From contig JAFRHG010000021.1 of assembly GCA_017433375.1 (NCBI GenBank), forward strand, positions 62,001-126,000: 64,000 nt of DNA. Reading direction: 5' to 3'. The notes beneath the pieces are model-generated. The model did not search any database and had not been told where the DNA came from. It saw only the letters and a list, made by a program, of their open reading frames with translations. The first letter of the stretch is position 1; every line of letters begins with the position of its first letter. Below, piece after piece: positions 47,601 through 55,925 of this stretch. The translations under genes were made by a program, and so were the position numbers. This DNA comes from Bacillota bacterium. Lineage in GTDB: Bacteria > Bacillota > Clostridia > Peptostreptococcales > Anaerovoracaceae.

Positions 47601-48265
47601 TCATAGAGATGGACATCCTCCTGTCCTGCTGTAAACTTCTTTCTGGAATAGGAAGAATTCGTTATGGGTCCGCCGGCGATCTTCACATCCACCTTGCCGG
47701 ACCGGAGAACCTCATTGCTGCTGTTCACCAGTTCAAACCGAACACCGTTTTCAATGGAATTCCCCAAATAGGCATGGATCTCGTCGGGAACCACAACGAT
47801 CTTGTCCGTCAGACGCATACCGTCGCACTCCACATGGGTCAGGTATTCCAGGACCGTATTCCCCTGGGCATCGACGGAAAGCGCTCCGCCGCGGAAAAAG
47901 TCGCTTGTGGCATCGTCCATTTCCACAGGAGTTCCCTTCACCCCTTCTCCTCTGATCCAGTGCTCTGTGTCACGGCTGTTCCAGAGAAAGGATTCCAGTT
48001 TCATTCCCTTGGCGACGGTGATTCTGATCGTATACCCGCCCTGACCGGTCTGCAGATTATCCGTCTCCACGATCAGAGGTTTAGGCTCTGAAACCTCCCA
48101 GTTGCTCCCGGAGCTGTAGCCGTCCACACAGAAGGTGGCCGTTTCCTGGGAATCGCCAAACACACCGGTGAACAGGAGCGCAAAAAGAAGAACGGTGCCG
48201 ACCAGCACAGCGGCGGCCCGGCCCGGCCGTCTACCGACGGATGAAAAGACGCGTCTGATTCTCAT
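41606..48265 (-). CDS. Giant multidomain cell-surface adhesin-like protein (2219 aa)
   Basis: A signal peptide covers about residues 1-38 (AAAVLVGTVLLFALLFTGV). A large N-terminal region of beta-rich, collagen-binding-like type runs to about 950. An SdrD B-like Ca-binding domain starts near 962 (GGYVFQDINGDGFWDREKE). InlB-type B-repeats follow at about 1205-1560 (FTGWNTDKDGDGTACPPG, FMGWDKDVPRTMPEEPA). Five MucBP/InlB-like modules span 1650-2008 in an alternating order. A pilin-like isopeptide domain lies at about 2010-2150 (FTKPGEYVYSITEINDG). The C-terminus is an acidic linker, SSRTGDAAYP, a hydrophobic helix and MRRRRS; the sorting signal is non-canonical, with no LPxTG. It is the likeliest host-contact or biofilm protein here. 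Exact ligands are unknown. Confidence 0.88.
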   Translation of the reverse strand: MRIRRVFSSVGRRPGRAAAVLVGTVLLFALLFTGVFGDSQETATFCVDGYSSGSNWEVSEPKPLIVETDNLQTGQGGYTIRITVAKGMKLESFLWNSRDTEHWIRGEGVKGTPVEMDDATSDFFRGGALSVDAQGNTVLEYLTHVECDGMRLTDKIVVVPDEIHAYLGNSIENGVRFELVNSSNEVLRSGKVDVKIAGGPITNSSYSRKKFTAGQEDVHLYDALYYRYWDGTVRSLPQGTADVTLGIPTCVSAVTRVVSAGTGDEIPTEQLSFDSGNNTLTIRNVELSGNGRFYYSIYGDIADDARPGSYAAANTPIRFDYTSTYDGGTASYAYPDDFVSLSTNYVEIAEAQDVVRIADYAGNTAFTQFPEDYPSIFGKLSNFYTSNAQTDNQIATWSFAENTLDVIGVFFPTDSKKIAVKSVTFDDGTTITPDLEFTTTQKICYVNTAALRDRTEVPAGAKYIRSITADCGTFGEAFSTGTWYGRPVGYFSQAVVDAGVPATIPFTFKINRADPQTLTVDYDPDGEFACLNIDDTTYSNASRTTESASFKAGDTIYARSKLGVGGNYLTSTGEPRFYLVVPKDMTFDPASVTVHDYITTSNSANPIKPPVDLTDQLVSSSGYVRDASGGYYQVYEFYVPGSATGSFKDDKQYSWAGHYNTSLVFDYELVVSETAETSTFDLGDYLMAGKGNLETEEFLPIKGANNVSTHVDTWDMNGNRNRTETNVISASAERVTVLTNMNITVSGYLTQEGGSDAVHPYDPGSDGSNEVNVVEFMPATNADYHVIVSNTLVSIGDKCSVNAYIPIPNGSFSADGSTFTAINTDDSFQRYQFSGYQWPMSLRGMIENADEDIFDIIYYLDAVTLDANGEPSGTSTLVNPQSMTEQQLSRVVLVEISSKEGLKVPGGGFEFVLPLKVGATETQATQAQLNLTKNIFRPRYHREGGIGAVWVNGNYVAARLAVSSIGGYVFQDINGDGFWDREKEAAMGGVNVGLYDSEEEQIGEQTTDSGGKYSFTTANIDPNRLDAGDYTIRFTNPDVDGGYVFTKNHPATKSNYRVNSEAVGSADNVTASAAITLPYEGVLAGYQEYQNAGMYVDKVGGGTDGSEPDGIPDACQVRVNYEVDGGSIKAGQKTFEYICQTDGHGWLTTFDLAVTDPPQIIPGAGCVTDHWENSVNSDTSSDGRFVFAETAGGGSITVRAVCQEKNYTVKYDGNTETGSDVTGLPADQTKRHGIDLTLSSDTPERASSSSVNYYFTGWNTDKDGDGTACPPGSVYSTDADVTLYAQWVDRAVLPYDVYYYTEKTDSTDASDKDNYSLHSKETLFGEEGTQMSPVIGAITGFTCQESMSTYDPEDKKIRRESGTAERSKAEIYYSRNSSSVTFDANGGYFDDDPAVTEKQVAGKYESPVMTPGDPVRDGCRFMGWDKDVPRTMPEEPAVLKAEWARLYTVTFLNWNGETIGEVTGVEGSSVSAPDVPDRTGYRFTDWNGEVPETMPDEDVTLTALYSPITYRIEYTLNGGSVDGANPTTYTIESKKITLINPVKPGFTFHGWTGTDLTEASLTVEIPKGSTGDRRYTANWPSNAEYLVKHYKQNLEGEYPAVPDETETLHGDIGEQTGAAAKQYEGFTAQSFSQTTITDTNGGANPAVVEIRYKRNTYTVTWKNDDGSQLEKDENVMYGATPSYDGETPQRAGDAQHTYTFAGWDPQIATVTGDASYKAKYTSTVNKYTIRWLNDAGSPVKTETVEYGADMPEFTGTPPGKEADAEYTYIFSEWVPDVDIGTTVTGNVDFTPSYSKTKRKYSVRFVDEDGQTDLIDPQQVEYGVLPHYSGGTPAKQGDVQHSYTFAGWDPAITEVTGEAVYKARYTQTTNEYTIRWLDASGGEITEQTKTAEYGADMPEYTGTPPEKEADAEYTYSFREWVPDVDIGDTVTGNVTFSPAYDRTTRKYTIRFTDEDGSTDLIDPQDVEYGQVPRYHGEAPTKEPDAYYLYEFDGWDPLIGPVTGEQTYRATFLQIEREYGPAITQGDPPVKKVVKGDTPPSGDRFRFRFAPVSNTAGLETGKMPMPGGTTDDEIVVSLAAGQEHEFGVLTFTKPGEYVYSITEINDGLRGYAYDGSVYTVKYIVTPTADNVLTCERIFQKDGKDVTIATFEFDNTYQSPGGDPEKKDNGSGTADNGSDGDDDGDGSSGSSSRTGDAAYPAIILFLFLAAGAGIFVMRRRRS

Positions 48266-48306
48266 CGTCCCCCTCTCATTTCGTTAAAACCAACCGTTAT
48301 TATATG

Positions 48307-48335
48307 ATTATATCAGGCCGTTTTTTCTCTGTAAA
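48307..48335 (-). promoter_or_regulatory. Strong sigma-A-type promoter of the giant adhesin gene
   Basis: TTTACA (48330-48335) and a perfect TATAAT (48307-48312) with a 17-bp spacer on the minus strand. It is 41 bp upstream of the adhesin ATG, which is preceded by GAGAGGGGG. The -35 overlaps the T-rich tail of the 6S RNA gene. Confidence 0.85.
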
Positions 48336-48341
48336 TAAAAA

Positions 48342-48516
48342 CCCGAAGTGCCGTACAGGGAGGATAATTCACGCCCTATCGACTGATAGGTGGGTTGCCT
48401 GCCGCCGGCCTCCGTGTCCCCACCATGACGTGGGTCTCACTTGGCAAGCTGGACTTGGGCATCCCTGGAATTCTATGTAGGGTGAATTACACAGTCCCTT
48501 TCACGAACACCTCAGG
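48342..48516 (-). ncRNA. ssrS: 6S RNA (sigma-A RNA polymerase regulator)
   Basis: About 175 nt transcribed leftward. The 5' end CCUGAGGUGUUCGUGAA matches the 6S 5' signature. It pairs over nine positions with CACUUCGGG at the 3' end (48342-48350), and the 3' end runs into UUUUUAUUU. A second helix UAAUUCA/UGAAUUA (within 48478-48489 and 48365-48378), with small bulges, leads to a central bubble. The apical stem is GCUUGCC/GGCAGGC with a CCCAC/GUGGG tip hairpin. The 3' bubble strand carries CACCUAUCAGUCGAUAGGG, like the 6S CACCU hairpin. Known 6S RNAs bind the housekeeping RNA polymerase and template short pRNAs. It lies between yebC and the adhesin gene. Confidence 0.8.
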
Positions 48517-48522
48517 ATGAAA

Positions 48523-48528
48523 ACTATA
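48523..48528 (-). promoter_or_regulatory. -10 element of the 6S RNA gene
   Basis: TATAGT on the minus strand. The predicted +1 would be near 48516, exactly the first base of the 6S closing stem. No good -35 is visible; the region overlaps the 3' end of yebC. Confidence 0.5.
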
Positions 48529-48532
48529 TGGT

Positions 48533-49264
48533 TCAGCCGATACTCTCCAGATCTACGCTGCAGTTGTGATGCACCTTCTGGACGTCGTCATTGTCCTCCA
48601 GAATGTCGATCATCTTCTTCAGCTGCTTCAGGTCGCCTTCGGTCTTGGGCGCCGCCTCCATGGAGGGAACGTATTCGATCTCGGATTCCACGAATTCGTA
48701 GCCCGCGTCGGTGAGGGCGCCGTGCACATCCGTATAGGCGGAGGGCTCGGTCAGAATTTCGAAGCTGTCCTCATTGACGATCATGTCGTCGGCGCCCGCT
48801 TCCAGCGCCACTTCCATCAGTTCGTCCTCGTCGACCTCATCGGTCTTTTCGATGATGATCACGCCCTTGCGGGAGAACATATAGGATACGCATCCCTGGG
48901 AACCCAGGTTGCCGCCGTGCTTGTCAAAGGTTGACCGCACCGCCGCCGTCGTCCGGTTCTTGTTGTCCGTCAGGGCTTCCACGATGACCGCCACGCCGCC
49001 GACGCCGTATCCTTCGAAGCTCAGTTCCTCGTAGGTTTCCCCGGCCAGTTCGCCGGACCCCTTCTTGATGGCCCGCTTGATGTTCTCGTTGGGCATGCCG
49101 ATGGCCTTGGCCTTTTCAATGGCTACCCGCAGAGTCGCATTGTAATCCGGATCACCGCCGGCCTTGGCCGCCACGATGATCTGCCGGCCGTACTTGGTAA
49201 ACATCGCCGCGCGCTTGGAATCCTGCGCAGCCTTTCTTCCCGCTATCGTTCCATGTCTTCCCAT
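48533..49264 (-). CDS. YebC/PmpR family protein
   Basis: A 243-residue protein of the YebC/TACO1 family. It begins GRHGTIAGRKAAQDSKRAAM, and the core has DYNATLRVAIEKAKAIGMPN followed by NIKRAIKKGSGE, then EGYGVGGVAVIVEALTDN. Family members have been described as DNA-binding regulators and, more recently, as translation factors that relieve stalling. It is well expressed-looking, with AAGGAGG at the start, its own promoter upstream and a 6S RNA gene downstream. Confidence 0.93.
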   Translation of the reverse strand: MGRHGTIAGRKAAQDSKRAAMFTKYGRQIIVAAKAGGDPDYNATLRVAIEKAKAIGMPNENIKRAIKKGSGELAGETYEELSFEGYGVGGVAVIVEALTDNKNRTTAAVRSTFDKHGGNLGSQGCVSYMFSRKGVIIIEKTDEVDEDELMEVALEAGADDMIVNEDSFEILTEPSAYTDVHGALTDAGYEFVESEIEYVPSMEAAPKTEGDLKQLKKMIDILEDNDDVQKVHHNCSVDLESIG

Positions 49265-49302
49265 GAAGACACCTCCTTGTGTGTAGATTTCTTTCGGTTT
49301 CC

Positions 49303-49331
49303 AGTATACACCTCTTGCCGGCGAAATTCAA
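49303..49331 (-). promoter_or_regulatory. Sigma-A-type promoter of the yebC gene
   Basis: TTGAAT (49326-49331) and TATACT (49303-49308) with a 17-bp spacer on the minus strand, 38 bp before the ATG. Confidence 0.7.
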
Positions 49332-49389
49332 CGCCTACCGCGAGAATTCGATTATCCGCGCTCCCGGCGGCGGATGTGACGCCATCGGC

Positions 49390-50607
49390 TTACCGGGACA
49401 GGGCGATGGTCTGGGGGCTTTCGGTTTTCTGACTGTAGTATTCCTCCCCGATCAGGCCCTTATCGATGCCGCCCTTGTAGGGGTCCGCCTCGCCGGCCCA
49501 TCCCAGGGGATGCACGCCGTCAGCGCTGTAGCGGGTCAGATCCATCCGATCGGGCCAGATCTCGCAGACCGTAGCCGTCAGGGTCTCATCGGCGGCCCTG
49601 TATTTATCCAGATCGCCCGCCTCCAGTTCCTCCGGGCCGCAGTTCATATAAAAGCCCGCATATCCCGCGTTCAGATAAGTGAAGTTGAGGGTCTCCTCGG
49701 TAAAGCGGTCCGTAGTCCGGTCATTTTCACTGAACTGGGGAATCAGGATCTTGTCTCCCACCCCCTTGTACACGCTGCTTCCGCCCAGATAGCAGTCCCA
49801 GCCCTTGGAGTGATTGTGGCCGAACAAAAAGACGATGTTCAGGTCCTTCGCCGCCTCGTTGACCACGTTATAGAGAATCGAGGAATAGAGATTGTCCCCC
49901 GTGGTATGGCGGGAAGATGTACGGGCCGTGTAGTGAAGGGGAACGTGGCCGGCAATGAATACAGGCCGTTTCTCCCCCTTCCCGATCAGCTGGTCGAAGC
50001 AGGCCTTCATGACCTCTGAAGCCTGTCTGACCTTGTCCAGGCATCCCCTTTCCTTGCCCTGCTTCCAGGGGAAGTCATTCTCCGTATTGAGGACGTAGAC
50101 CAGGTATTCCCCGCAGTCGTGGAGGCCGGTCTCGGCGATGGATTCCGTCAGTTTGTCGTGGTTGCCCTGATTGAATAAGGCGGCTCCCTCGTCCACATCC
50201 GGACAGTTTTCGTGAATCACCTTCCTGGCCTGGGCGATGGTATCCTCCGGGCTGATCTGGTAGTCGTGGAGATGGCGGTCGTTGGTGTAATCCCCGCAGA
50301 TCACCACGCCGTCCGGGCTCTTTCCGTCGGCCTGTATGGCCCGCAGGATCGCCGCCAGGTTGTCCGCCGGCTCGCCCCAGCCCTCTTCCTTCTGCAGGTC
50401 CGAAGCGAAGACCACCGTCGCCAGGGGCTTATCCCTGTCCGCAGCCGTGCTTTCCTCCGTCGCCGCCGTCGTCTCCGCCGGCGCCGCGGTTGTGGTCTCC
50501 CCCTCGGGGCTGCCTTTGCCGCAGGCGGTCAGGGCCAGTGCAAAGGCAATCAGAAGCAGGATGAACAGTGCCCTATTGCTGTTGCTCTTTTTTCTCATTG
50601 GCTTCAT
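49390..50607 (-). CDS. Lipoprotein calcineurin-like phosphoesterase
   Basis: About 405 residues, exported and lipid-anchored: a basic start MKPMRKKSNSNRA, a hydrophobic run, then the lipobox LTAC. A Thr/Ala/Glu linker leads to a metallophosphatase domain with the ordered metal motifs FASDLQ, VICGDYTND, FNQGNHDK, FIAGHVPLHY and FLFGHNHSKG. The natural substrate is not evident. The gene begins inside the 3' end of the GDPD gene and overlaps it by about 35 bp. Start is uncertain between 50634, 50607 and 50598; the later two fit a lipoprotein signal better. Confidence 0.85.
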   Translation of the reverse strand: MKPMRKKSNSNRALFILLLIAFALALTACGKGSPEGETTTAAPAETTAATEESTAADRDKPLATVVFASDLQKEEGWGEPADNLAAILRAIQADGKSPDGVVICGDYTNDRHLHDYQISPEDTIAQARKVIHENCPDVDEGAALFNQGNHDKLTESIAETGLHDCGEYLVYVLNTENDFPWKQGKERGCLDKVRQASEVMKACFDQLIGKGEKRPVFIAGHVPLHYTARTSSRHTTGDNLYSSILYNVVNEAAKDLNIVFLFGHNHSKGWDCYLGGSSVYKGVGDKILIPQFSENDRTTDRFTEETLNFTYLNAGYAGFYMNCGPEELEAGDLDKYRAADETLTATVCEIWPDRMDLTRYSADGVHPLGWAGEADPYKGGIDKGLIGEEYYSQKTESPQTIALSR

Positions 50608-51538
50608 TGGTCTGGTACCGTTTCTCAAATCCATATCCCTTTTCCAGATCGATGGACTGTTTGACGTTATCCGTAAAATAGATGTCCACGCCGGCGTCGA
50701 TGGCGTCCTTCGTCTCCTCTTCCGTCACCACGGGCCATACGCTGAAAAGCTTTTTGCCCTCATGGGCCCGGCGGGCGCGTTCCTCCGTCATCATGTAGTA
50801 GTCCACGGAGATGATGTCCACGCAGGAGGCCTCATACCCCTGATCCAGCAGCCCGGGGTACTTGCAGAGATAGACCTTGATCATGTCCGGGTACCGCTCT
50901 TCGATCATCCGGAGAATATCCAGGTCGAAGCACTGCACCATGATCCGGTCGGCAAAGCCGTACTGCTCCACCAGATCCATGAAGGCGCCTGCCGTGTCCC
51001 GGTCCTTGCTCTTCAGTTCGATGGCGTACTCCACCGTTGTGCCGTAATGGTCGAAGACCTCGCTCAGCCGCAGGACCGGATTGCCGACGTAGGTCCTGAG
51101 ACTGTCGATCTCCTCATCGGTCATCCGGGAAAAGGCCTTCGACACACCGGTCAGCCGCCCCGCTGTCTGGTCATGAAAAACATATAGAGTGTGATCCTTG
51201 GAGATGACGATGTCCTGCTCGATGATCCGGGCGCCGTCGGCGATGGCCTGGTCATAAGCCTCGAAGGAATGCTCCTTGTCCTCGCCGATCACGTTCCGGT
51301 GGGCGATGACGTGCATCCCCGCCAGGGCGGACCGAAGATCAGGCTGCACGGCGGTGAAAACCTCCCGGCTCTTTTCCGCCAGGGCCTCCGCCTCTGCCTT
51401 TCCCGGCAGGGAGACGACCGCCTGTGTCCTGTCTCCGGAAGGGTCATTGGAACGGATATGCTGCAGCAGCGAAAACGCTCCCGCGATCAGCAGGAGCAGG
51501 ACAACGATTCCGGAGATGATGATCTTCGTCTGTTTCAT
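50573..51538 (-). CDS. Membrane-anchored glycerophosphodiester phosphodiesterase
   Basis: A 321-residue GDPD-family enzyme with one N-terminal transmembrane segment (IIISGIVVLLLLIAGAFSLL). The catalytic core holds MHVIAHRNVIGEDKEHSFEA with the HRN motif, IIEQDIVISKDHTLYVFHD with the Glu-x-Asp and His residues, and YAIELKSKDRDTAGAFM. Such enzymes split glycerophosphodiesters from lipids or teichoic acids. It overlaps the phosphoesterase lipoprotein, so the two surface phosphodiesterases are probably made together for phosphate or envelope turnover (inference). Confidence 0.9.
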   Translation of the reverse strand: MKQTKIIISGIVVLLLLIAGAFSLLQHIRSNDPSGDRTQAVVSLPGKAEAEALAEKSREVFTAVQPDLRSALAGMHVIAHRNVIGEDKEHSFEAYDQAIADGARIIEQDIVISKDHTLYVFHDQTAGRLTGVSKAFSRMTDEEIDSLRTYVGNPVLRLSEVFDHYGTTVEYAIELKSKDRDTAGAFMDLVEQYGFADRIMVQCFDLDILRMIEERYPDMIKVYLCKYPGLLDQGYEASCVDIISVDYYMMTEERARRAHEGKKLFSVWPVVTEEETKDAIDAGVDIYFTDNVKQSIDLEKGYGFEKRYQTNEANEKKEQQQ

Positions 51539-51583
51539 GCCGTCAGCTGTTCCGTAAATGATTCCGCCTTGCCCCTTTGCCGG

Positions 51584-54500
51584 CTACTCCGCCAGCTGCC
51601 GCTCCAGGTTCCGGTGGGCCGTGGTCATCATCAGCTTGATCCGGTTCAGCTGGTTCACGTGGCTGGCGCCCGGGTCGAAGTCGATGGCTACGATGTTGGC
51701 GTTGGGGCTGAACTTGCGCATAGCCTTCATCATACCCTTTCCGGTGACGTGGTTGGGCAGGCAGGCGAAGGGCTGCAGGCAGGCGATGTTCTCCACGCCG
51801 TGGCTGATCAGCTCCACCATTTCGCCGGTGAGGAGCCACCCCTCCCCGCACTGGTTGCCCAGGGAGACGACCTGGCTGGCTGCCTCGGCAGTTTCCTCGA
51901 TGCGGGAGGGCTCGTGGAAGCGCAGAGACTCCCGCAGGGCCTTGCGCATGGGCGCCCGGTAGTGTTCGATGAAGCGGATGGCCGCTTTGTTGGCCAGCAT
52001 CTGGGAACGTGTTCCCGACAGGTGCTGGAAGTTGAATTCCTTATTGTGCATGCCGTAAAGGAGGAAGTCCATGAGATCCAGGACGACCGCCTCGCCGCCC
52101 TCTTCCTCGATAACGCCGACGATGTCATTGTTGGCCGTCGGGTGGTACTTCACCAGGATCTCGCCGACCACGCCCACACGGGGTTTCCTGATGTCCCTGA
52201 GAGGCAGCTTGTCGAAGTCCTCCACAATGCCCTTGATGTTCTTGCGGAACTCCTTCATGCTGCCGTTGGCCACGTTTTCCTCGGCGATCCGGTTCCAGAC
52301 CTCGTAGAGGGCATTGGCCGATCCCTTTTCCACCTCGTAGGGCCGTGTCGCGTAGAGCACCCGCATGAACAGGTCGCCGTAGACGACGGCCATCATGCCA
52401 CGCTTGACCAGTTTCGGGTCCGTCAGCTTGAAGCCCGGGTTGGATTCCAGTCCCGCCATATTGACGGAGATCACCGGGATCTGCCCCATGCCCAGATCCT
52501 TCAGAGCCTTCCGCAGCAGGGAAATGTAGTTGCTGGCACGGCACTGCCCGCCGGTCTGCGACATGAACACCGCCGTCCGGTCCGGATCGAAATCGCCGGA
52601 CTTTAACGCCGCGATGGTCTGTCCCAGGGTGACGATGGTGGGATAGCAGGCGTCGTTGTTCACGTATTTCAGCCCCTCTTCCACCGCGTTGGTGGTCACC
52701 GGGGGCAGTTCCACGGCCCGGTAGCCGCAGGAGCGCATCATCTTCTCCAGCAGGCGGAAATGGATGGGCGACATCTGGGGCATCATGACCGTATACTCGC
52801 TCTTCATCTCCTTGGTAAAGATCTTACGCTCATAGGGCGTATTGGCAGGCTCCGCCTGCACGCCGTTCATCTCCCGTTCGGTCATGGCGGCCTTCAGGGA
52901 GCGGATCCGGATCTTGGCGGCGCCCAGATTGGACCCTTCGTCGATCTTCAGCACCGTATAGAGTTTGTTGTTCTTGTGGCAGATCTCCTCCACCTGGTCC
53001 GTGGTGACCGCGTCCAGGCCGCAGCCGAAGGAGTTCAGCTGGATCAGTTCCACATCATCCCGGGTGCCGGCGAAGACCGCCGCCCGGTACATGCGGGAGT
53101 GGTAGACCCACTGGTCCAGCACGCGGATGGGCCGCTCCAGCTTCGCCAGGTGGGCCACGGAATCCTCGGTCAGCACGATCATGCCGAAGGTGTTGATCAT
53201 CTTGTCGATGCCGTGGTTGATCTCCGGATCCACATGGTAGGGCCGGCCGCACAGGACGATGGATTTCACGTTGTGGTCCTCGCCGTAGTGCAGGGCTGCC
53301 TCCCCCGCCTTGCGCATATCCGCATGGAAGCGGTCATCTTCCTTCCTGGCCGCATCCACGGCTTTTCCGATCTCCGCCGCGGGGATGTTCAGGTCCGCCA
53401 GCACCGCCGTCAGTTCCTTCTTCAGCCGCTTGTCGTCATCGTAGGGCAGGAAGGGATGCAGGAAGGTCACGCCCTCCTCCTCGATGATCTCGTCCATGTT
53501 GTTGGCGATGACCTCCGGATAGGTGGCGACGATGGGGCAGTTGTAGTGATTGGGCTGTTTTGTGTCCTCAACCCGCTCGTAGTTGATGCTGGGATAGAAG
53601 ATCAGCTTGTGTCCCTCTCTGATCAGGGCCTTGATGTGGCCGTGCACCAGCTTGGCCGGATAGCAGGCCGTATCCGAGGATATGGTATCCATCCCCTGCT
53701 CGTAAACAGACTTCCTCGACATGGGCGAAAGGGCAACGGAAAAGCCCAGCTCCGTGAAGAAGGTGTGCCAGAAGGGATAGTTCTCAAACATATTCAGCAC
53801 CCGGGGAATGGCCACCACGCCGCGGGTTGCCTTTTCAGCCGGAATGGACTCGTAGCTGAAGAGCCTCTTCAGCTTGTACTGGTACAGGTTGGGCAGATGG
53901 GACTCCTCGTCCGTGTGACCCGCCCCCTTCTCGCAGCGGTTGCCCGTGATCAGCCGGCTGCCGTCGGCGAACCGGTTGATGGTCAAAAGACAATTGTTCT
54001 CGCAGTGGCGGCACCGGGTGGTGGAGGTCTTCACCTCGAAGCTGTCCAGTTCGTCCCGGCCCAGAAGGGTCGATGTTTCCCCTTCCGTCCAGTTGTTTCT
54101 GGCGATCAGGGCGCAGCCGAAGGCACCCATGAGGCCGGAAATGTCGGGCCGGACCACTTCTTTGTCCAGGATCCGCTCGATGCTGCGGAGAATGGCGTCG
54201 TTGAGGAAGGTCCCTCCCTGGACGACGATCTTCTCCCCCGCGTCCTCGGGATTGCGCAGCTTGATGACCTTGTACAGGGCATTTTTGATGACCGAATAGG
54301 ACAGGCCGGCGGAGATGTCGCCGATGGTGGCGCCCTCCTTCTGGGCCTGCTTGACCTTGGAATTCATGAAGACGGTGCAGCGGGTGCCCAGATCCACGGG
54401 GCCCTTGGCAAAGAGGGCCGCCTGGGCGAAATCGGGCACACTCATGTTCACCGACTTGGCGTAGGTCTCGATAAAGGAACCGCAGCCGGAGGAACAGGCC

Positions 54501-55816
54501 TCGTTGAGCATGATGTTGTAAAGGGCATTGTCCTTGATCTTCATGCACTTCATGTCCTGTCCGCCGATGTCCAGGATGAAGTCCACGCCGGGCAGGAATT
54601 CCTCCGCCGCCTTGTAGTGAGCCATGGTCTCGATCTCGCCCATGTCCGCCTTAAAGGCCGCCTTGATCAGATTCTCGCCGTATCCGGTGACCGCCGTGCG
54701 GGCGATGTAGGAATCCTCCGGCATGCTGTCGTAGACTTCCTTCAGCATCTCGATGATGGGCGCGATTGGCTTGCCCCGGTTGTTCCGGTAGAATGTGTAC
54801 AGAATATTTTTATCGTTGTCCATCAGAACGGACTTGGTCGTGGTCGAGCCGGCGTCAATGCCCAAAAACAGCGGTCCCCTGGCTTCGGAAAGCTCGCCCC
54901 TCCGCACCTTCGCCTTGTCGTGGCGTGCCCGGAATTCGTCGTAATCCGCCTGATCGGCAAAGAGAGGCTCGATGAGCGCCGTATCCCGCAGTTTGGTCTG
55001 ATCGGAGTTCTTCAGCAGCTCCAGGATCTTCGGCAGTGTGGTCTCCTCGTACTTCTCCGCCAGGAAAGCCGCGCCGATGGACACGAAGAACCGGGAATTA
55101 TCCGGGAAGATCACATCTTCAGGCTGGATATTCAGGGTTTCGATGAAGCGCTTGCGCAATTCCGGCAGGAAGGACAGAGGCCCGCCCAGAAAGGCGACTT
55201 TTCCCTTGATGGGATGGCCGCAGGCCAGGCCGGAGATGGTCTGGTCCACCACCGCCTGGAAGATGGACGCCGCCAGGTCCTCGATCTTGGCGCCGTCGTT
55301 GATCAGCGGCTGGATATCCGTCTTGGCAAACACGCCGCAGCGGGCGGCGATGGGATAAATCAGCGTATGGCGGGACGCGGCCTCGTTGAGCCCGTCCGCG
55401 TCCGTATTCAGCAGGACCGCCATCTGGTCGATGAAGGCGCCCGTCCCCCCTGCGCAGGTGCCGTTCATTCTCTGCTCGACGGTCTGTCCGTAAAAGGTGA
55501 TCTTGGCGTCTTCCCCGCCCAGCTCGATAGCCGTGTCTGTCTCCGGAATCAGGTCCTCCACAGCCCGGCTGCAGGCGATGACCTCCTGTTCAAAGGGTAC
55601 CCCCACCAGCTTGGCCAGGGACAGCCCGCCGCTTCCGGTGATGACCGTCTGCACCGGCTGGTCGCCGAATTCCTTTTCGGCTTCCTCCAGCAGTTCCTTC
55701 ACCTTGTCGAACACGTTGGACATATGCCGCTCGTAGCGGCTGTAGATGATCTTTCCGTCGTCGTCCAGAAAGACCAGTTTTACCGTCGTCGATCCGACGT
55801 CAATACCTAATCTCAT
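51584..55816 (-). CDS. Giant 2-hydroxyacyl-CoA dehydratase activase-like protein (1410 aa)
   Basis: Two tandem BcrAD/BadFG-type ATPase domains of the ASKHA fold: the first starts [20 protein letters not shown] with the cluster-binding [14 protein letters not shown], the second at about 315 ([17 protein letters not shown]) with [17 protein letters not shown] cysteine-rich segment [10 protein letters not shown] and NRCEKGAG follows near 640. A DUF2229 region and an HgdB-like part ([34 protein letters not shown]) fill the rest. Short archetypes transfer electrons, ATP-driven, to 2-hydroxyacyl-CoA or benzoyl-CoA reductases. The giant form is widespread in anaerobes but its substrate is unknown. 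No dehydratase subunits lie nearby. Confidence 0.88.
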   Translation of the reverse strand: MRLGIDVGSTTVKLVFLDDDGKIIYSRYERHMSNVFDKVKELLEEAEKEFGDQPVQTVITGSGGLSLAKLVGVPFEQEVIACSRAVEDLIPETDTAIELGGEDAKITFYGQTVEQRMNGTCAGGTGAFIDQMAVLLNTDADGLNEAASRHTLIYPIAARCGVFAKTDIQPLINDGAKIEDLAASIFQAVVDQTISGLACGHPIKGKVAFLGGPLSFLPELRKRFIETLNIQPEDVIFPDNSRFFVSIGAAFLAEKYEETTLPKILELLKNSDQTKLRDTALIEPLFADQADYDEFRARHDKAKVRRGELSEARGPLFLGIDAGSTTTKSVLMDNDKNILYTFYRNNRGKPIAPIIEMLKEVYDSMPEDSYIARTAVTGYGENLIKAAFKADMGEIETMAHYKAAEEFLPGVDFILDIGGQDMKCMKIKDNALYNIMLNEACSSGCGSFIETYAKSVNMSVPDFAQAALFAKGPVDLGTRCTVFMNSKVKQAQKEGATIGDISAGLSYSVIKNALYKVIKLRNPEDAGEKIVVQGGTFLNDAILRSIERILDKEVVRPDISGLMGAFGCALIARNNWTEGETSTLLGRDELDSFEVKTSTTRCRHCENNCLLTINRFADGSRLITGNRCEKGAGHTDEESHLPNLYQYKLKRLFSYESIPAEKATRGVVAIPRVLNMFENYPFWHTFFTELGFSVALSPMSRKSVYEQGMDTISSDTACYPAKLVHGHIKALIREGHKLIFYPSINYERVEDTKQPNHYNCPIVATYPEVIANNMDEIIEEEGVTFLHPFLPYDDDKRLKKELTAVLADLNIPAAEIGKAVDAARKEDDRFHADMRKAGEAALHYGEDHNVKSIVLCGRPYHVDPEINHGIDKMINTFGMIVLTEDSVAHLAKLERPIRVLDQWVYHSRMYRAAVFAGTRDDVELIQLNSFGCGLDAVTTDQVEEICHKNNKLYTVLKIDEGSNLGAAKIRIRSLKAAMTEREMNGVQAEPANTPYERKIFTKEMKSEYTVMMPQMSPIHFRLLEKMMRSCGYRAVELPPVTTNAVEEGLKYVNNDACYPTIVTLGQTIAALKSGDFDPDRTAVFMSQTGGQCRASNYISLLRKALKDLGMGQIPVISVNMAGLESNPGFKLTDPKLVKRGMMAVVYGDLFMRVLYATRPYEVEKGSANALYEVWNRIAEENVANGSMKEFRKNIKGIVEDFDKLPLRDIRKPRVGVVGEILVKYHPTANNDIVGVIEEEGGEAVVLDLMDFLLYGMHNKEFNFQHLSGTRSQMLANKAAIRFIEHYRAPMRKALRESLRFHEPSRIEETAEAASQVVSLGNQCGEGWLLTGEMVELISHGVENIACLQPFACLPNHVTGKGMMKAMRKFSPNANIVAIDFDPGASHVNQLNRIKLMMTTAHRNLERQLAE

Positions 55817-55875
55817 CTTTTCCCTCTTTGTCTATATAAATATATGAAGAATTTTGTGGCAATCGTTGACAACAT

Positions 55876-55904
55876 ATTCTATACTATTCCTGGAGTTATT
55901 GCAA
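55876..55904 (-). promoter_or_regulatory. Candidate promoter of the activase gene
   Basis: TTGCAA (55899-55904) and TAGAAT (55876-55881) with a 17-bp spacer on the minus strand, 59 bp before the ATG. A second, closer pair (TTGCCA with TATATA, 18-bp spacer) also exists. Confidence 0.55.
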
Positions 55905-55925
55905 TCGGAATTCGGTGTAGTTTTG

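Noticed and set aside
49353..49378. Hairpin ATCCGC/GCGGAT near the phosphoesterase gene as a terminator
   Set aside because: Six-bp stem with a long loop and no T-tract on either strand.
52760..55810. Plus-strand ORF of 1016 codons opposite the activase gene
   Set aside because: It mirrors a well-supported minus-strand gene; long antisense ORFs are expected in GC-rich DNA and it shows no recognisable domain.
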